Source: DAOVXM01 sp963746255 (GTDB taxonomy: Bacteria; Chloroflexota; Anaerolineae; Anaerolineales; UBA4823). From it: DNA of 64,000 nucleotides. A program made the translations under genes and the position numbers. The stretch lies in assembly GCA_963746255.1 (NCBI GenBank), contig CAVVAJ010000009.1, positions 1,302,001 through 1,366,000 on the forward strand, written 5' to 3'. The notes beneath the pieces were generated by a model. It searched no databases. It was not told the DNA's origin and was given only the letters and a program-made list of their open reading frames with translations. This document shows positions 17,112 through 26,320 of this stretch, piece after piece (position 1 is the stretch's first letter; each line of letters opens with the position of its first letter).

Positions 17112-18056
17112 ATGCTTTACTGGAAGACAATTTGCAGTGCACTAATCGGAGCGATAATTCTTTTAACAGGGTGCTCACCTGCTGGGAGCGATACCAGAGA
17201 TTCCAGGGAAGCTCTACAAATCGTGGCAACCACGTCTATCGTGGCCGATATTGTCACCCAAGTGGCGGACGAGCAGGTCAATATCACAACTCTTCTGCCT
17301 CCGAACAGCGATCCGCATGCATACCAACCAACACCTCAAGATATCGTAACGATATCAAAAGCCGATGTGATATTTGCGAACGGTGCGGGATTGGAGGTAT
17401 TTCTAGAGCCAATCATTGAGAATGCGGATACCGAAGAGAAAACCGTGTACCTTTCTGATAATCTCAACCTGCTCGCCACGGATAAGCATACCGACTCAGG
17501 TGAGGCTATGGATCAGGTTATCGACGATGTCCGGGACCCACATGTATGGATGAATCCGAACAATGTTATCGCTTGGGTGAACGTCATCCAGGAGACCCTT
17601 AGTGAATTCGACCCGCCGCACGCTGCAGAATACAAGCACAATGCACAGAGCTATATCGCTAAATTGAGTGAGCTTGATGTTTGGATTACCACACAAGTTG
17701 CTGATATCCCAGCTCAGCAGCGGACACTTATCATGGATCACCTCGTTTTTGGCTACTTCGCTGAAGAATATGGGTTCCAACAAGCTGGTGCGGTGATCCC
17801 GGGATTCAGTACGATAGCAGAACCCTCTGCCCAACAGATTGCCGAGATCATCGATACGATCGAAAAGTTGAGTGTAAATGTGATCTTTGTAAGCGATACC
17901 GCCCCCTCTGGAATCGCGGAGCGGGTTGCTGAGGATACTGGCAGCCAGCTCGTTTATCTGCACACTGGCTCACTCACCGAACCCGGAGGGTACGCAAGCA
18001 ACTACATCGACTATATGCGCTACAACGTCAATGCAATTGTAGGAGCCTTGCAGTGA
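17112..18056 (+). CDS. znuA: Zinc/manganese ABC transporter substrate-binding lipoprotein
   Basis: The 314-residue protein has a lipobox (IILLTGC) and the cluster A-I metal-binding fold. The metal ligands expected for this family are visible: His in NSDPHAYQPTPQD, His in RDPHVWMNPNN, His in TLIMDHLVFGYFAEEYGF, and the late Asp in VIFVSDTAPSG. A short loop between the first two contains only one extra His (KHTDSGEAMD) rather than the long His-rich loop of many ZnuA proteins. Zinc versus manganese is therefore open; the neighbouring Fur-family gene and its operator favour zinc. It delivers metal to the ZnuB-like permease encoded downstream. Confidence 0.85.
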   Translation: MLYWKTICSALIGAIILLTGCSPAGSDTRDSREALQIVATTSIVADIVTQVADEQVNITTLLPPNSDPHAYQPTPQDIVTISKADVIFANGAGLEVFLEPIIENADTEEKTVYLSDNLNLLATDKHTDSGEAMDQVIDDVRDPHVWMNPNNVIAWVNVIQETLSEFDPPHAAEYKHNAQSYIAKLSELDVWITTQVADIPAQQRTLIMDHLVFGYFAEEYGFQQAGAVIPGFSTIAEPSAQQIAEIIDTIEKLSVNVIFVSDTAPSGIAERVAEDTGSQLVYLHTGSLTEPGGYASNYIDYMRYNVNAIVGALQ

Positions 18057-18133
18057 CACACATACCCACTACAGCCTTCGTATAAGGGAAGTGAACTGCC
18101 CGACGATGAGAAAATCACAATATTCAGGAAAAT

Positions 18134-18979
18134 ATGTCGCTATTAGATGAAATCCGCCAGACAAACTATTTGATTTGGCATCACCACATCCACCAGGTAG
18201 GCGCACCAATTCTGCAGGCGCAAAGCGTTTGCGTTGAGTTTGACGCGGGGGTCGCTTTAGAAGATGTCAGCTTCGAATTAATTACCGGTGAACGGCTGGC
18301 TGTGGTTGGCCCGAATGGGGCCGGTAAAAGCACCCTTTTCAAGGTGATCGCTGGTGTCCTCACCCCGACTCAGGGACAAATACATATCTACGGGCATGAG
18401 CCGGGAGGACATATCTGCATTGCCTACGTACCGCAGCGCAACCAGGTCGACTGGAGTTTTCCTGTCAATGTGGCGGATGTGGTAATGATGGGTCGGATTG
18501 GAAAGCTTGGCCTTTTCCGACAGCCAAAAGCGGGTGATTGGGATATCGTTCGAGAATCCTTAGAAGTAGTAGGACTCGACGATTTAGAAAAGCGGCAGGT
18601 TGGCGAGCTGTCTGGCGGCCAACAGCAGCGCATGTTCATCGCCCGCGCCTTAGCCCAAGAAGCCGAGTTGATGCTAATGGATGAGCCCTTGGCAGGGTTG
18701 GATATCCAGTCCCAAGAAGATATCCTCCAAATCCTCGAGCAGCTGCATCAGCGCGAAGTAACAATGCTGGTGGCACTGCACGACCTGAAAATCGCTCGCG
18801 AGCGATTTGATCGAGTGATGTTGTTGAATCAACGGCTGTTGGGATTGGGTACACCGCAGGAAGTATTTCAACCCGACATCTTGCTTCAGGCCTATGGGGG
18901 GCACATGCATGTCATTGATGCAGACCTGGGCATCATCGCCTATGATGACTCATGCTGTGATGAGGGGGATGGCAGCTAA
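18134..18979 (+). CDS. znuC: Metal ABC transporter ATP-binding protein
   Basis: The 281-residue ATPase has Walker A GPNGAGKS, Q-loop YVPQRNQVDW, signature LSGGQQQR, Walker B LMLMDEPLAGLD and switch His in VALHDLKIA. These match the ZnuC/MntB class that pairs with cluster A-I binding proteins. The first 25 residues (LDEIRQTNYLIWHHHIHQVG) are an extension with three consecutive histidines, not usual in the family. It could be a metal-sensing tail or a start-site artefact, since a later start near the ABC core is possible. ATG at 18134 has AGGAAA. The 3' end overlaps the permease start by one base. Confidence 0.88.
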   Translation: MSLLDEIRQTNYLIWHHHIHQVGAPILQAQSVCVEFDAGVALEDVSFELITGERLAVVGPNGAGKSTLFKVIAGVLTPTQGQIHIYGHEPGGHICIAYVPQRNQVDWSFPVNVADVVMMGRIGKLGLFRQPKAGDWDIVRESLEVVGLDDLEKRQVGELSGGQQQRMFIARALAQEAELMLMDEPLAGLDIQSQEDILQILEQLHQREVTMLVALHDLKIARERFDRVMLLNQRLLGLGTPQEVFQPDILLQAYGGHMHVIDADLGIIAYDDSCCDEGDGS

Positions 18980-19824
18980 TGCTCGAAGTGATCTTTGAAC
19001 CGCTCCAGTATCCATTTATGGTGCGGGGCATCATTGCGGCAGTGATTGTGGGGAGCGTCTGCGCTGTCGTCGGAACATATGTTGTATTAAGGGGAATGGC
19101 TTTTTTTGGCGATGCTCTCGCCCACGCTATCCTGCCTGGAATCGCCATCGGCTTCTTGGTGAGCGGCGGTACAAGACAATCCCTTTTCTGGTGGGCGGCG
19201 GTCACGTCAGTAATCAGCGCAGTTGCCATTGATTCCATCCGCCGCAGCACGAAAATCAAACAAGACACAGCAATTGGGATCATCTTTGCCGGGATGTTTG
19301 CGCTGGGCGTAGCACTCATCTCGACTGTCAGAAGCTACACGGTGGATTTAGCCCATTTCCTGTTTGGGGATGTGCTTGGGGTAAGCAATACAGATCTCCT
19401 GCTGAGTTCCATATTTGCCGTTCTGATTTTCCTGACAATCATTGCCTTTTATAAGGAATTCCTGGTGCTATCATTCGATCCATTGCTGGCGACAACCCTG
19501 CGCCTGCCAGCCAGGTTGTTGGATCTTCTATTAGTGATTTTGATTGCTCTAGCTATTGTTGTCTCATTACAAACCGTTGGAGTTGCATTGATGGTCGCAA
19601 TGTTGGTGACTCCTGCGGCAACCGCATATTTATTTACCCGCCGGCTGCTGGTAATGATGGGGGTGGCAGCCATTATCGCAGCTATTTCGGGCGTGCTCGG
19701 TCTGTATCTGTCCTTTTATTTCGGCATCGCCTCAGGCGCAGCAATCGTATTAACCTGCACGATTATTTTTGCGTTTGCCTGGATGTACCAAACTTTCCAA
19801 CAGCGCCGGCGCAAATTGGCATGA
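18979..19824 (+). CDS. znuB: Metal ABC transporter permease
   Basis: The 281-residue integral membrane protein of the ABC-3 (ZnuB/MntC) family has about eight hydrophobic segments. It shows the family motif VLRGMAFFGDALAHAILPGI near residues 35-55 and ALMVAMLVTPAATAYLF around 200. It forms the membrane channel for the metal delivered by the binding lipoprotein. The start overlaps the ATPase stop (TAATG) and the end overlaps the repressor gene start by four bases (ATGA), so all three downstream genes are coupled. Confidence 0.9.
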   Translation: MLEVIFEPLQYPFMVRGIIAAVIVGSVCAVVGTYVVLRGMAFFGDALAHAILPGIAIGFLVSGGTRQSLFWWAAVTSVISAVAIDSIRRSTKIKQDTAIGIIFAGMFALGVALISTVRSYTVDLAHFLFGDVLGVSNTDLLLSSIFAVLIFLTIIAFYKEFLVLSFDPLLATTLRLPARLLDLLLVILIALAIVVSLQTVGVALMVAMLVTPAATAYLFTRRLLVMMGVAAIIAAISGVLGLYLSFYFGIASGAAIVLTCTIIFAFAWMYQTFQQRRRKLA

Positions 19825-20294
19825 CCGCGCAATCAGGCCGTTCGACGGATTCATTTATTACCGATAACCTAGCTCAACAATGGCTCACCCGTTTAAAAGA
19901 CAATGGCTATCGGCTTACAACGCCGCGCAGTGTAGTGGTAAAAACCATTGCAAGCAGCGATCATGTGCTCAATCCATTTGAGGTGTTTGAACTCGCCCGT
20001 AACGATTACCCCAGCTTAGGGCTAGTGACTGTGTATCGAACCTTAGAAAAACTGGAAGAACTCAACTTGATCCAGCGTGTTCACCAGCCATCTGGTTGCC
20101 AATCATTCGTCGTCGCCCATCCTGGTCACCAGCATATTTTGATCTGCGAAAATTGCGGCCGGGTTGATTTTTTCCGCGAAGATCCGGAAGGCATCAATAT
20201 ACTGATGAAGGAAGTTGGTGGTGATAGTGGTTTCGAAATCACCAATCACTGGCTGCAGTTCTTCGGTATCTGTAATGATTGTCAAGGTCCTTAG
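19821..20294 (+). CDS. zur: Fur-family transcriptional regulator, probable Zur
   Basis: The 157-residue protein has the winged-helix part NGYRLTTPRSVVVKTIASS, then LGLVTVYRTLEKLEELNLIQ, and a C-terminal metal domain with HPGHQHILICENCGRVDFF and a final GICNDCQGP. The two CxxC pairs would form the structural zinc site, and the HxHxxxC region the regulatory site. Location as the last gene of a zinc/manganese uptake operon with a palindromic operator argues for a metal-sensing repressor that shuts the operon when metal is sufficient. Zur is preferred over Fur or Mur by context only. It is convergent with capA, 14 bp away. Confidence 0.85.
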   Translation: MTAQSGRSTDSFITDNLAQQWLTRLKDNGYRLTTPRSVVVKTIASSDHVLNPFEVFELARNDYPSLGLVTVYRTLEKLEELNLIQRVHQPSGCQSFVVAHPGHQHILICENCGRVDFFREDPEGINILMKEVGGDSGFEITNHWLQFFGICNDCQGP

Positions 20295-20308
20295 ACGGGT
20301 CACCCTAC

Positions 20309-21529
20309 CTATTTCAATCCCCGGCTGGCGTCTTCAATCCGTTGAATGATTTCGGCAGCCTCCAGATCATCTGCGATGTGGACGGTGCCATCTTTATCCA
20401 CGTGCGTTGGGATAAACTCATGACCAGCATACTCGGCTCCATTGAAATGAACCAGCAAGATTACCCCTTGCTGGTGATCGCGTGGCCACTGATCGAAAAC
20501 GAAGTTTCCTAACCCGTAAAACACAGGCACATCATCGATGACCTGCTCCCCTTGGACAACATGAGTGTGATTGCCAACAACCAGGTCTGCCCCTGCTTCG
20601 ACAAGTTGGTGAGCTAGTTCGCGCTGCAAATAAGTCGGCCAAGGCACATCTTCGGGACCCCAATGAGGCATCGCAATAACCACATCCGATATTTGACGGG
20701 CAGCTGCGATGGCAACCCGGAGATTCTCCTCATTCAGTACGGCGATACCGGGCTTGTCATCACCCGCGAAAGACATGGGTTCAATCTGGCCTAGGGAGAC
20801 AATACCGAACCGTACTCCGTTGAGCTCGACTACAACCGGACGCATTGCTTCCGAATGGTTTCCCCCGGCGCCAACGGGTATTATTCCGACGCGTTCAAGA
20901 TTGGCGATCGTATCGAAGAAAGCGCGATCGCCGCAGTTCGTTAAACCACAGTTCTTGATGTGATTGGTCGCCACACTCATCACATCAAAACCCGCCCGAT
21001 CTAAGGCGTCGGCATTCTCAGAACACCCTACCAGCACATAGGTTGGTACGCAGCCTGTGTGAGGCGGGTAATCGCTTATCGTAGCGTTTAAAGTACCCAC
21101 TGCAAGATCAGCCCCGGTTAAGATCTCCCGTACCTCATCATACAAGTAATGCGAGTCGCCACGCTCATCGATCGCCGCCTGGACGCAGCGTGCCGGGACG
21201 ATCACACCGGTAAATAACAATGTGGTCTGGCTGACTTGGGTAGCGGTTGGGATGGTCACTGTCTGACTCGCAGTAGGCTCGGGCTCGGCGGTTGCTGTTG
21301 GCAAACCGACAACATTTGTGGGGACTGTGGTGGTTGGAATCGCTGTAGTGCTTGAACTTACCCGGGTGCCATTGGGAACACCGGTGGGAAGTAGGGCGAG
21401 ATCAGTTTTCTGCTGTGTTGGTTGGCAGGCAGAGACAAACACTACAATCAAAAAGCAGCCCGGGAGTATCCGCATTAAGATCTGCCAAATGCGCCATGAT
21501 TTATCTTTTCGTGCAAACAAATTTTGCAT
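20309..21529 (-). CDS. CapA-family metallophosphatase-like protein
   Basis: The 406-residue secreted protein has an N-terminal signal with a cysteine (IVVFVSACQ), then a Thr/Pro-rich linker, then the CapA/PgsA domain. It includes LFTGVIVPARCVQAAIDERG, LAVGTLNATISDYPPHTGC, DVMSVATNHIKNCG, VVIAMPHWGPEDVPWPTYLQ and AGADLVVGNHTHVVQGEQVI, ending FYGLGNFVFDQWP. These are the calcineurin-like metal-binding motifs of the family, with GNHTHV and NH conserved. CapA homologues are linked to poly-gamma-glutamate or capsule formation, but most are uncharacterised. The usual GD in the first motif (family 'FTGDIM') reads TGVIVPAR here, so one metal ligand may be missing. That would reduce or change activity. 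Confidence 0.82.
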   Translation of the reverse strand: MQNLFARKDKSWRIWQILMRILPGCFLIVVFVSACQPTQQKTDLALLPTGVPNGTRVSSSTTAIPTTTVPTNVVGLPTATAEPEPTASQTVTIPTATQVSQTTLLFTGVIVPARCVQAAIDERGDSHYLYDEVREILTGADLAVGTLNATISDYPPHTGCVPTYVLVGCSENADALDRAGFDVMSVATNHIKNCGLTNCGDRAFFDTIANLERVGIIPVGAGGNHSEAMRPVVVELNGVRFGIVSLGQIEPMSFAGDDKPGIAVLNEENLRVAIAAARQISDVVIAMPHWGPEDVPWPTYLQRELAHQLVEAGADLVVGNHTHVVQGEQVIDDVPVFYGLGNFVFDQWPRDHQQGVILLVHFNGAEYAGHEFIPTHVDKDGTVHIADDLEAAEIIQRIEDASRGLK

Positions 21530-21544
21530 CCAAGCCCGCTATAG

Positions 21545-22699
21545 TTATTGAATCCGTGATGAAAGAGTGAGGGCGGAATGGATCTCGGCCGCAACTTCCC
21601 GAACAGCTTCTCGATCAAGAGCATCGCGCAGAGCATCATGCGAACCTGACCCTCCAATCTGCCCCAGTGCCCAAGCGGCATGTGATCGAACCAGGGGCTC
21701 CGGATCAAGTTTGATGATCCGCTGCAGCACACCGCTGGCGCTTTCAGCTCGCGCGTTTCCCAATGCAACAGCCACGTTACGCAGGTATCCACGCCGTTTA
21801 GCCCTTTTGATCGGGCTGCCGCGAAATTTCTCGTTGAACGCGGCCGACGATAAGTCCATTTCTGCAAGCAAATTTGGTTTTGGAACTCCATGGCGCGGTG
21901 CAAATAAAGAAACCCCCGATCGCGATGCAAATCTCTCATTCCATGGGCAAACCTGCTGGCATACATCACAGCCAAAGATCCAGTTATCCATTAATGGCCT
22001 TAGTTCTAACGGGATTGCGTTTTTCAACTCAATCGTCAGATAAGAAATACATCGCCGCGCATCCAGTACCCGCTCCAGAAGAATACACCCAGTCGGACAA
22101 GCATCAATACAACGCCGGCACCTCCCACAATAATCCTTGTTAAATGGTTCGTCAGGTTCTAAATCAAGATCCAAAAATATTTCCGCCAGAAAGAAGTACG
22201 AGCCCAACTTGGGGTGAATTAGACAGGTATTCTTTCCCACCCAACCCAAACCAGCCCGCTGGGCTAGATCGCGCTCTAAGATTGGTCCAGTGTCCGTATA
22301 CCATCGGCATGTTGTCCCCGGTGGCGTGTTTGCGACAATAAATTGAGCAAGTTCCTTTAGCTGCTTCAGGAGGATATCATGGTAATCTAGCCCCCAGGCA
22401 TAGGAAGCTACCCGACCGGATAGTTTCTCAGCGGGAGTGCTTGGATCCTTTTTCGTCTTCGGAACCAGATAGGGTGCCCCTAAAGCTAAAATCGAGCGGC
22501 AGCCCGGTAAGATCTCGCGCTGGTTTGCCCGTCGGATGAGGGCGCGATTTGTTGCCAAGTACGCCATCTCGCCATAGTATCCTTGTTCGATCCAAAGTTG
22601 ATATGTCGAGAGATGCTCGGGTGGCTCAGGCGCGGCAACGCCAACCAGCGGGAAACCCAACTGGTTAGCTTTGGTAATTATTGTTTCCTTGATGGACAT
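21545..22699 (-). CDS. queG: Epoxyqueuosine reductase QueG
   Basis: The 384-residue protein reduces epoxyqueuosine to queuosine in tRNA anticodons, using cobalamin and two 4Fe-4S clusters. The substrate and cobalamin domain carries GYYGEMAYLATN and RWYTDTGPILERDLAQRAGL, and WVGKNTCLIHPKLGSYFFLA. The ferredoxin part has CGRCRRCIDACPTGC and the second cluster CDVCQQVCPWN. A C-terminal HEAT-like repeat (VLQRIIKLDPEPLVRSHAAWALGQIG) is present as in many QueG proteins. No other queuosine gene is in the window. Start at 22699 has no good Shine-Dalgarno. Confidence 0.93.
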   Translation of the reverse strand: MSIKETIITKANQLGFPLVGVAAPEPPEHLSTYQLWIEQGYYGEMAYLATNRALIRRANQREILPGCRSILALGAPYLVPKTKKDPSTPAEKLSGRVASYAWGLDYHDILLKQLKELAQFIVANTPPGTTCRWYTDTGPILERDLAQRAGLGWVGKNTCLIHPKLGSYFFLAEIFLDLDLEPDEPFNKDYCGRCRRCIDACPTGCILLERVLDARRCISYLTIELKNAIPLELRPLMDNWIFGCDVCQQVCPWNERFASRSGVSLFAPRHGVPKPNLLAEMDLSSAAFNEKFRGSPIKRAKRRGYLRNVAVALGNARAESASGVLQRIIKLDPEPLVRSHAAWALGQIGGSGSHDALRDALDREAVREVAAEIHSALTLSSRIQ

Positions 22700-22755
22700 T
22701 GATGTTGGGATTTATGCAGCCCAGCCCGAGGCGATCTCAGATACGAAATGTGCTG

Positions 22756-23775
22756 CTATTGGCAGTTTAGTTCGAAATTAACCTTTGCGGATGACTTTTC
22801 CTCCGGGGCGGTTATCAGGAACTGTGCCCATCCTGATAGATCGTTTGTGAATTCAAGGGCATAATTCACCTCATGTGTCCCACTGGCTAACTGAACCGTC
22901 GTAGCGGCAGGCAGCGTAATATCAAAACCCGTATCCGCATTTAGCCGGTAGGTGACGGAGGTTGCTTCACTTAGTGTGAACTTGGCAGAGAAATTAAACG
23001 TATGGGGGCAGGTTGTCTCCACCTGACCGTCGTCAACACTGAGTGTCACATTGGACACGATACTCTGCTCACCTGCAGTCGCAGTAGGGGCAGGTGTACC
23101 GGTACCAGGGGTTGCAGTAGCTACACTCTGGGTTCCCGTGGTTACGACATTTATCATGACATAGAATGCACCATCCGCATTTGGACCTAGCCCAAAATTC
23201 TTGTCAGCAGCGTTGCGCAACATCCAATAACCCGTATACGTGCCCGGCTCTGCGGGAGCAACGAGATCAACCGTTATGTCAACCGTTCCCCCTGCGAGGG
23301 TGTTACCGACCAATGGAACAGCAGCCGCGCCCCCCATCTGTGAGCCACTGACGAAGACCAGGTCATAATCTGTTGTCCACGTCGCTGTGCCGATGTTCTG
23401 CAAACGCCAAGTTTTCTTGAACGTATCTCCAGGCGCATAATTAGCACCGTCCGGTACGGTCACATCAAAGATAAATGCAGCCATATCAATTCCACCACTC
23501 ACAGGGCTCAGTGGGGGTGTTTGTGTGGGCGTGCCAGGGACAGGGGTTTCACTCGCTTCTGCTTGGGTTTTCGTTGGCAAGGCTTTGGTGGGAGTGGAAG
23601 TAATCCCTGCCATCTCCGTCATGCGAGCTTCCGCAGTTTGGGCAGCGGCAGTATAGACAGCTTCTGGATTTAATGGCGTAGCGGTCGCATCCTCTGCCGC
23701 CTGTGAACGGCATGCGGACAGCATCAGCAAGAGCACCGCCATAGACAAAACTAATATCGAATGTTTTTTTAGCAT
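22756..23775 (-). CDS. Lipoprotein with NBR1-type Ig-like domain
   Basis: ATG at 23775 follows GGAGG; an earlier start would add an unlikely 11-residue leader. The 339-residue product has a lipobox (LLLMLSACRS), then NPEAVYTAAAQTAEARMTEM and a Thr/Pro linker. An NBR1-like Ig domain follows: DVTVPDGANYAPGDTFKKTW, then RLQNIGTATW, LVFVSGSQMGG and LVAPAEPGTYTGYWMLRNAA. A second beta domain fills the C-terminus (SLSVDDGQVETTCPHTFNFS to the end). Such domains are common on exported Chloroflexota proteins and presumably mediate binding. It is the last of three similar genes read leftward. Confidence 0.8.
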   Translation of the reverse strand: MLKKHSILVLSMAVLLLMLSACRSQAAEDATATPLNPEAVYTAAAQTAEARMTEMAGITSTPTKALPTKTQAEASETPVPGTPTQTPPLSPVSGGIDMAAFIFDVTVPDGANYAPGDTFKKTWRLQNIGTATWTTDYDLVFVSGSQMGGAAAVPLVGNTLAGGTVDITVDLVAPAEPGTYTGYWMLRNAADKNFGLGPNADGAFYVMINVVTTGTQSVATATPGTGTPAPTATAGEQSIVSNVTLSVDDGQVETTCPHTFNFSAKFTLSEATSVTYRLNADTGFDITLPAATTVQLASGTHEVNYALEFTNDLSGWAQFLITAPEEKSSAKVNFELNCQ

Positions 23776-23949
23776 CTTGCCTCCAGGATTACAGCCCAAA
23801 GTATACACGCTTGCTGTTTCTCGTACATGTGCAAGTAGATATGTTCATCGCAGCTTAATCTTACCAAAATTACAGCTGCTCATTCGCTCAGAGAGATACA
23901 TAAACCGGTCAAATATCTCTTCTTCCAGCTGAAGTAGAGCTAATCGAGC

Positions 23950-25107
23950 TCACTGCTCGATACGCAGGGAATTCCAAATCGCCCAATCATCTTCAAAGGG
24001 TCCATCAGCATTCAATCGCAATATGAACTGAACCGATGTACCTTTGAGATCAGATAAGTTTAGATCAACATCAATGAAGCGACCATCACATGTCTTTCCC
24101 CATTCCCGCAGCAGTTTGGTTTCAGTCCCCGATTTTGAGTATATTTGGAATTTCACTCTCCCATTCCCACAAGTATCGCCAGGGTTCAATACAAAACCCA
24201 ATTTACCTTTCAGGCGATCACCGCTCTGCACCAAATAAGCCGGGTATGTACCAAGCACGAATCCATCAGGCTGGTGTTTCGGAAATGTGAGCAGTACTTT
24301 CCCGGAGGTTGCCCCGGTTTCCAACTTCACGGCGTCCTTGATTTTCGCCGCACCATTTGGGTCATTATCATCCCCGTTGAACAGCAGGGCGGTACCGGTC
24401 TCACCGCCAGCTCCGCTGACCCACTCAGCATTCTTTGCCTGGCTGAGGAAATCATAGAGCAAACCGGTTTTGGTCTTCACTTTTATCTGCACCCAGAACG
24501 GTTTTGAACCATCCCCCAAACCGAACAATTTTCCGTCCGCATCACGCAATTTATATTCGCCGCGAAAAGTACCTGGGTCAATCGGCGATATGAGTTGTAC
24601 GGAAACATCCACTTCCTCACCCGGAGCAACACTCGCGGATAAAGGCACGTAGTCTGGTGCTCCCATCTTGTCCCCGCCCACGAAAGCCAGCCCATAAAGT
24701 GTTGTCCAAATGCACGTTCCCTCGTTCTTAATTCGCCATACTTTTGTATACTCGGTGTTAGGTGGGAACTCGCTGTTGTCGGGAAATGTCGTATCCTTAA
24801 CAAACTGAACTAAGTTGCATGGTCGGGGCGTAGCAGTTGCAGTCGGAGTGACGCCAGGCGGCAGTGTTGAGGTCGCGACTGCAGTCGGGGAAAGCGTCCC
24901 GAGACCTGGTTCTGTTGTTGAGGGAATTGCTGTCGCGAGCGGGTTGTTTACCTGGGTCATCTGGGCAGCGACGGTCTGAGCCGCGGCTGTGTACAGCGCG
25001 TTGGCACCAGTCTCTGTCGGTTGGCTGAACCCGGGCATATTACATGCCAGCTGGGCAGCTATAAGTAAGAAGATAGTTGCCCACAATCGATAATGATTCT
25101 TGCGCAT
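23950..25107 (-). CDS. Lipoprotein with NBR1-type Ig-like domain
   Basis: ATG at 25107 has AAGGA upstream. The 385-residue protein has a lipobox (LIAAQLAC), the motif NALYTAAAQTVAAQMTQV that it shares with its downstream neighbour, and a Thr/Pro linker. Its NBR1-like Ig domain reads FVKDTTFPDNSEFPPNTEYT, then VWRIKNEGTCIWTTLYGLAF, GGDKMGAP and LISPIDPGTFRGEYKLRDAD. A C-terminal beta-sandwich of about 170 residues (KNAEWVSGAGGETGTALLFN, then VDLNLSDLKGTSVQFILRL) looks like a carbohydrate-binding-type jelly roll. No enzyme motif is present. It is likely a surface-binding lipoprotein. Confidence 0.8.
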   Translation of the reverse strand: MRKNHYRLWATIFLLIAAQLACNMPGFSQPTETGANALYTAAAQTVAAQMTQVNNPLATAIPSTTEPGLGTLSPTAVATSTLPPGVTPTATATPRPCNLVQFVKDTTFPDNSEFPPNTEYTKVWRIKNEGTCIWTTLYGLAFVGGDKMGAPDYVPLSASVAPGEEVDVSVQLISPIDPGTFRGEYKLRDADGKLFGLGDGSKPFWVQIKVKTKTGLLYDFLSQAKNAEWVSGAGGETGTALLFNGDDNDPNGAAKIKDAVKLETGATSGKVLLTFPKHQPDGFVLGTYPAYLVQSGDRLKGKLGFVLNPGDTCGNGRVKFQIYSKSGTETKLLREWGKTCDGRFIDVDLNLSDLKGTSVQFILRLNADGPFEDDWAIWNSLRIEQ

Positions 25108-25173
25108 TAACAGAATCCTTAAATACGGAGCGTGGAAATGGTGTCTCCCAGTAGGAGATATCCGCAAATTCGA

Positions 25174-26103
25174 TTACGGGATCGTGAACTCAACGCTTTT
25201 ATCTACGCAGGTTCCGGCTAATCCATCCTCCGTGCAAAGTTTGACGAAAGCTTTGGCGGTGTGCCCAGTATTCCCAGGACCAATGGCACCACCGATATAC
25301 AGGGTTTGACCTACTGCCAAAGTGTCTCCTCCTGGCGGGCATTCCCCCGAAGACCCCATAAAGGGCGCATCGCTGGAAGTAGCCCCGTATAAAGTGGTGC
25401 TGGCAGTTAAATCATCGATCTTCAAGTTCAATGATTCGAACACCTGATTGCCCACATTAATTACCTGGAAAATTGCGGTCGGGTTGCTGCTGCAATTGTG
25501 TACCGTGGAATACGACAATGTGAATCCTGTGTTGGGTGTCGCAGTAAAGGTTGCCGTTGGCGGCATTGGTGGTGGAGTAATAACCGGTAAAGTGCTTGTA
25601 TCGCCATTGACCGAGGTTGTCTCTGCCCAAACCCAGCAATAACTTCCAGCCCTGCGTGTATTTTCGATGTACCACCATGTGCCATCGGCATGGCGTCCGT
25701 GAACTTTTGCAGTCTGCCCAACCAGCAAAACACCCACCGGTGGGTCATACAGCTTGCTTGGACCAGTACGGCAGTTTGTATCTACACTCGCACTGATGAC
25801 CGGAACTGCAAGTGTTGCGGTAGCCACAGGGATGTCTGTTACAACCGGTGCCGGTGTGTCCGTCGGGGCTTGTGTAGCAGGTGGGAGGGTGTCGCTAGGT
25901 ATAACCACGAGTTCACCCTGCGCCTGGGTGAGGAGCAACCGCGCCGCGACGGTTTCAGCGACTTCTGTGGACAATTTATCCTGATCCACCTCCGTCGCTG
26001 GCGGAGGCGAGCTCCCCGGCATATTACATCCAACGGTCGGGACAAGAATTATCAACATCAGTAAAGCCACCCCAAATGGCAATTTCCATTGACGAGAGAT
26101 CAT
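25174..26103 (-). CDS. Lipoprotein with SH3-like domain
   Basis: ATG at 26103 follows GTGAGG; more upstream starts give a non-signal leader. The 309-residue product has a lipobox (VPTVGC), a short TEVAETVAARL motif akin to the one in the two downstream lipoproteins, a Pro/Thr linker, and an SH3b-like domain (NCRTGPSKLYDPPVGVLLVG, then GTWWYIENTRRAGSYCWVWA). The C-terminal ~110 residues (STVHNCSSNPTAIFQVINVG onward) form another beta domain, with paired cysteines. The SH3-like domain is clearly related to that in the gene at 59266-60072. A wall- or surface-binding function is likely. Confidence 0.77.
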   Translation of the reverse strand: MISRQWKLPFGVALLMLIILVPTVGCNMPGSSPPPATEVDQDKLSTEVAETVAARLLLTQAQGELVVIPSDTLPPATQAPTDTPAPVVTDIPVATATLAVPVISASVDTNCRTGPSKLYDPPVGVLLVGQTAKVHGRHADGTWWYIENTRRAGSYCWVWAETTSVNGDTSTLPVITPPPMPPTATFTATPNTGFTLSYSTVHNCSSNPTAIFQVINVGNQVFESLNLKIDDLTASTTLYGATSSDAPFMGSSGECPPGGDTLAVGQTLYIGGAIGPGNTGHTAKAFVKLCTEDGLAGTCVDKSVEFTIP

Positions 26104-26320
26104 GATGCGCCTCACATTCATCGTGCATATGACGATATTTGGTTGCTGTTTGTTCCATGTAAAACTACATTGCTTGTTAACCAGTGTACATTGAGTTGCA
26201 CAAAATTTCAACTATCCACCGCGCGCTGCAGATGATTTAAATCAATAACCATCTCCAGAGGGAACCCTGGAGGCCAGTTTACTGGGAAAATCGGTTGAGT
26301 ATGGTTGGCTACGGTAGGGC

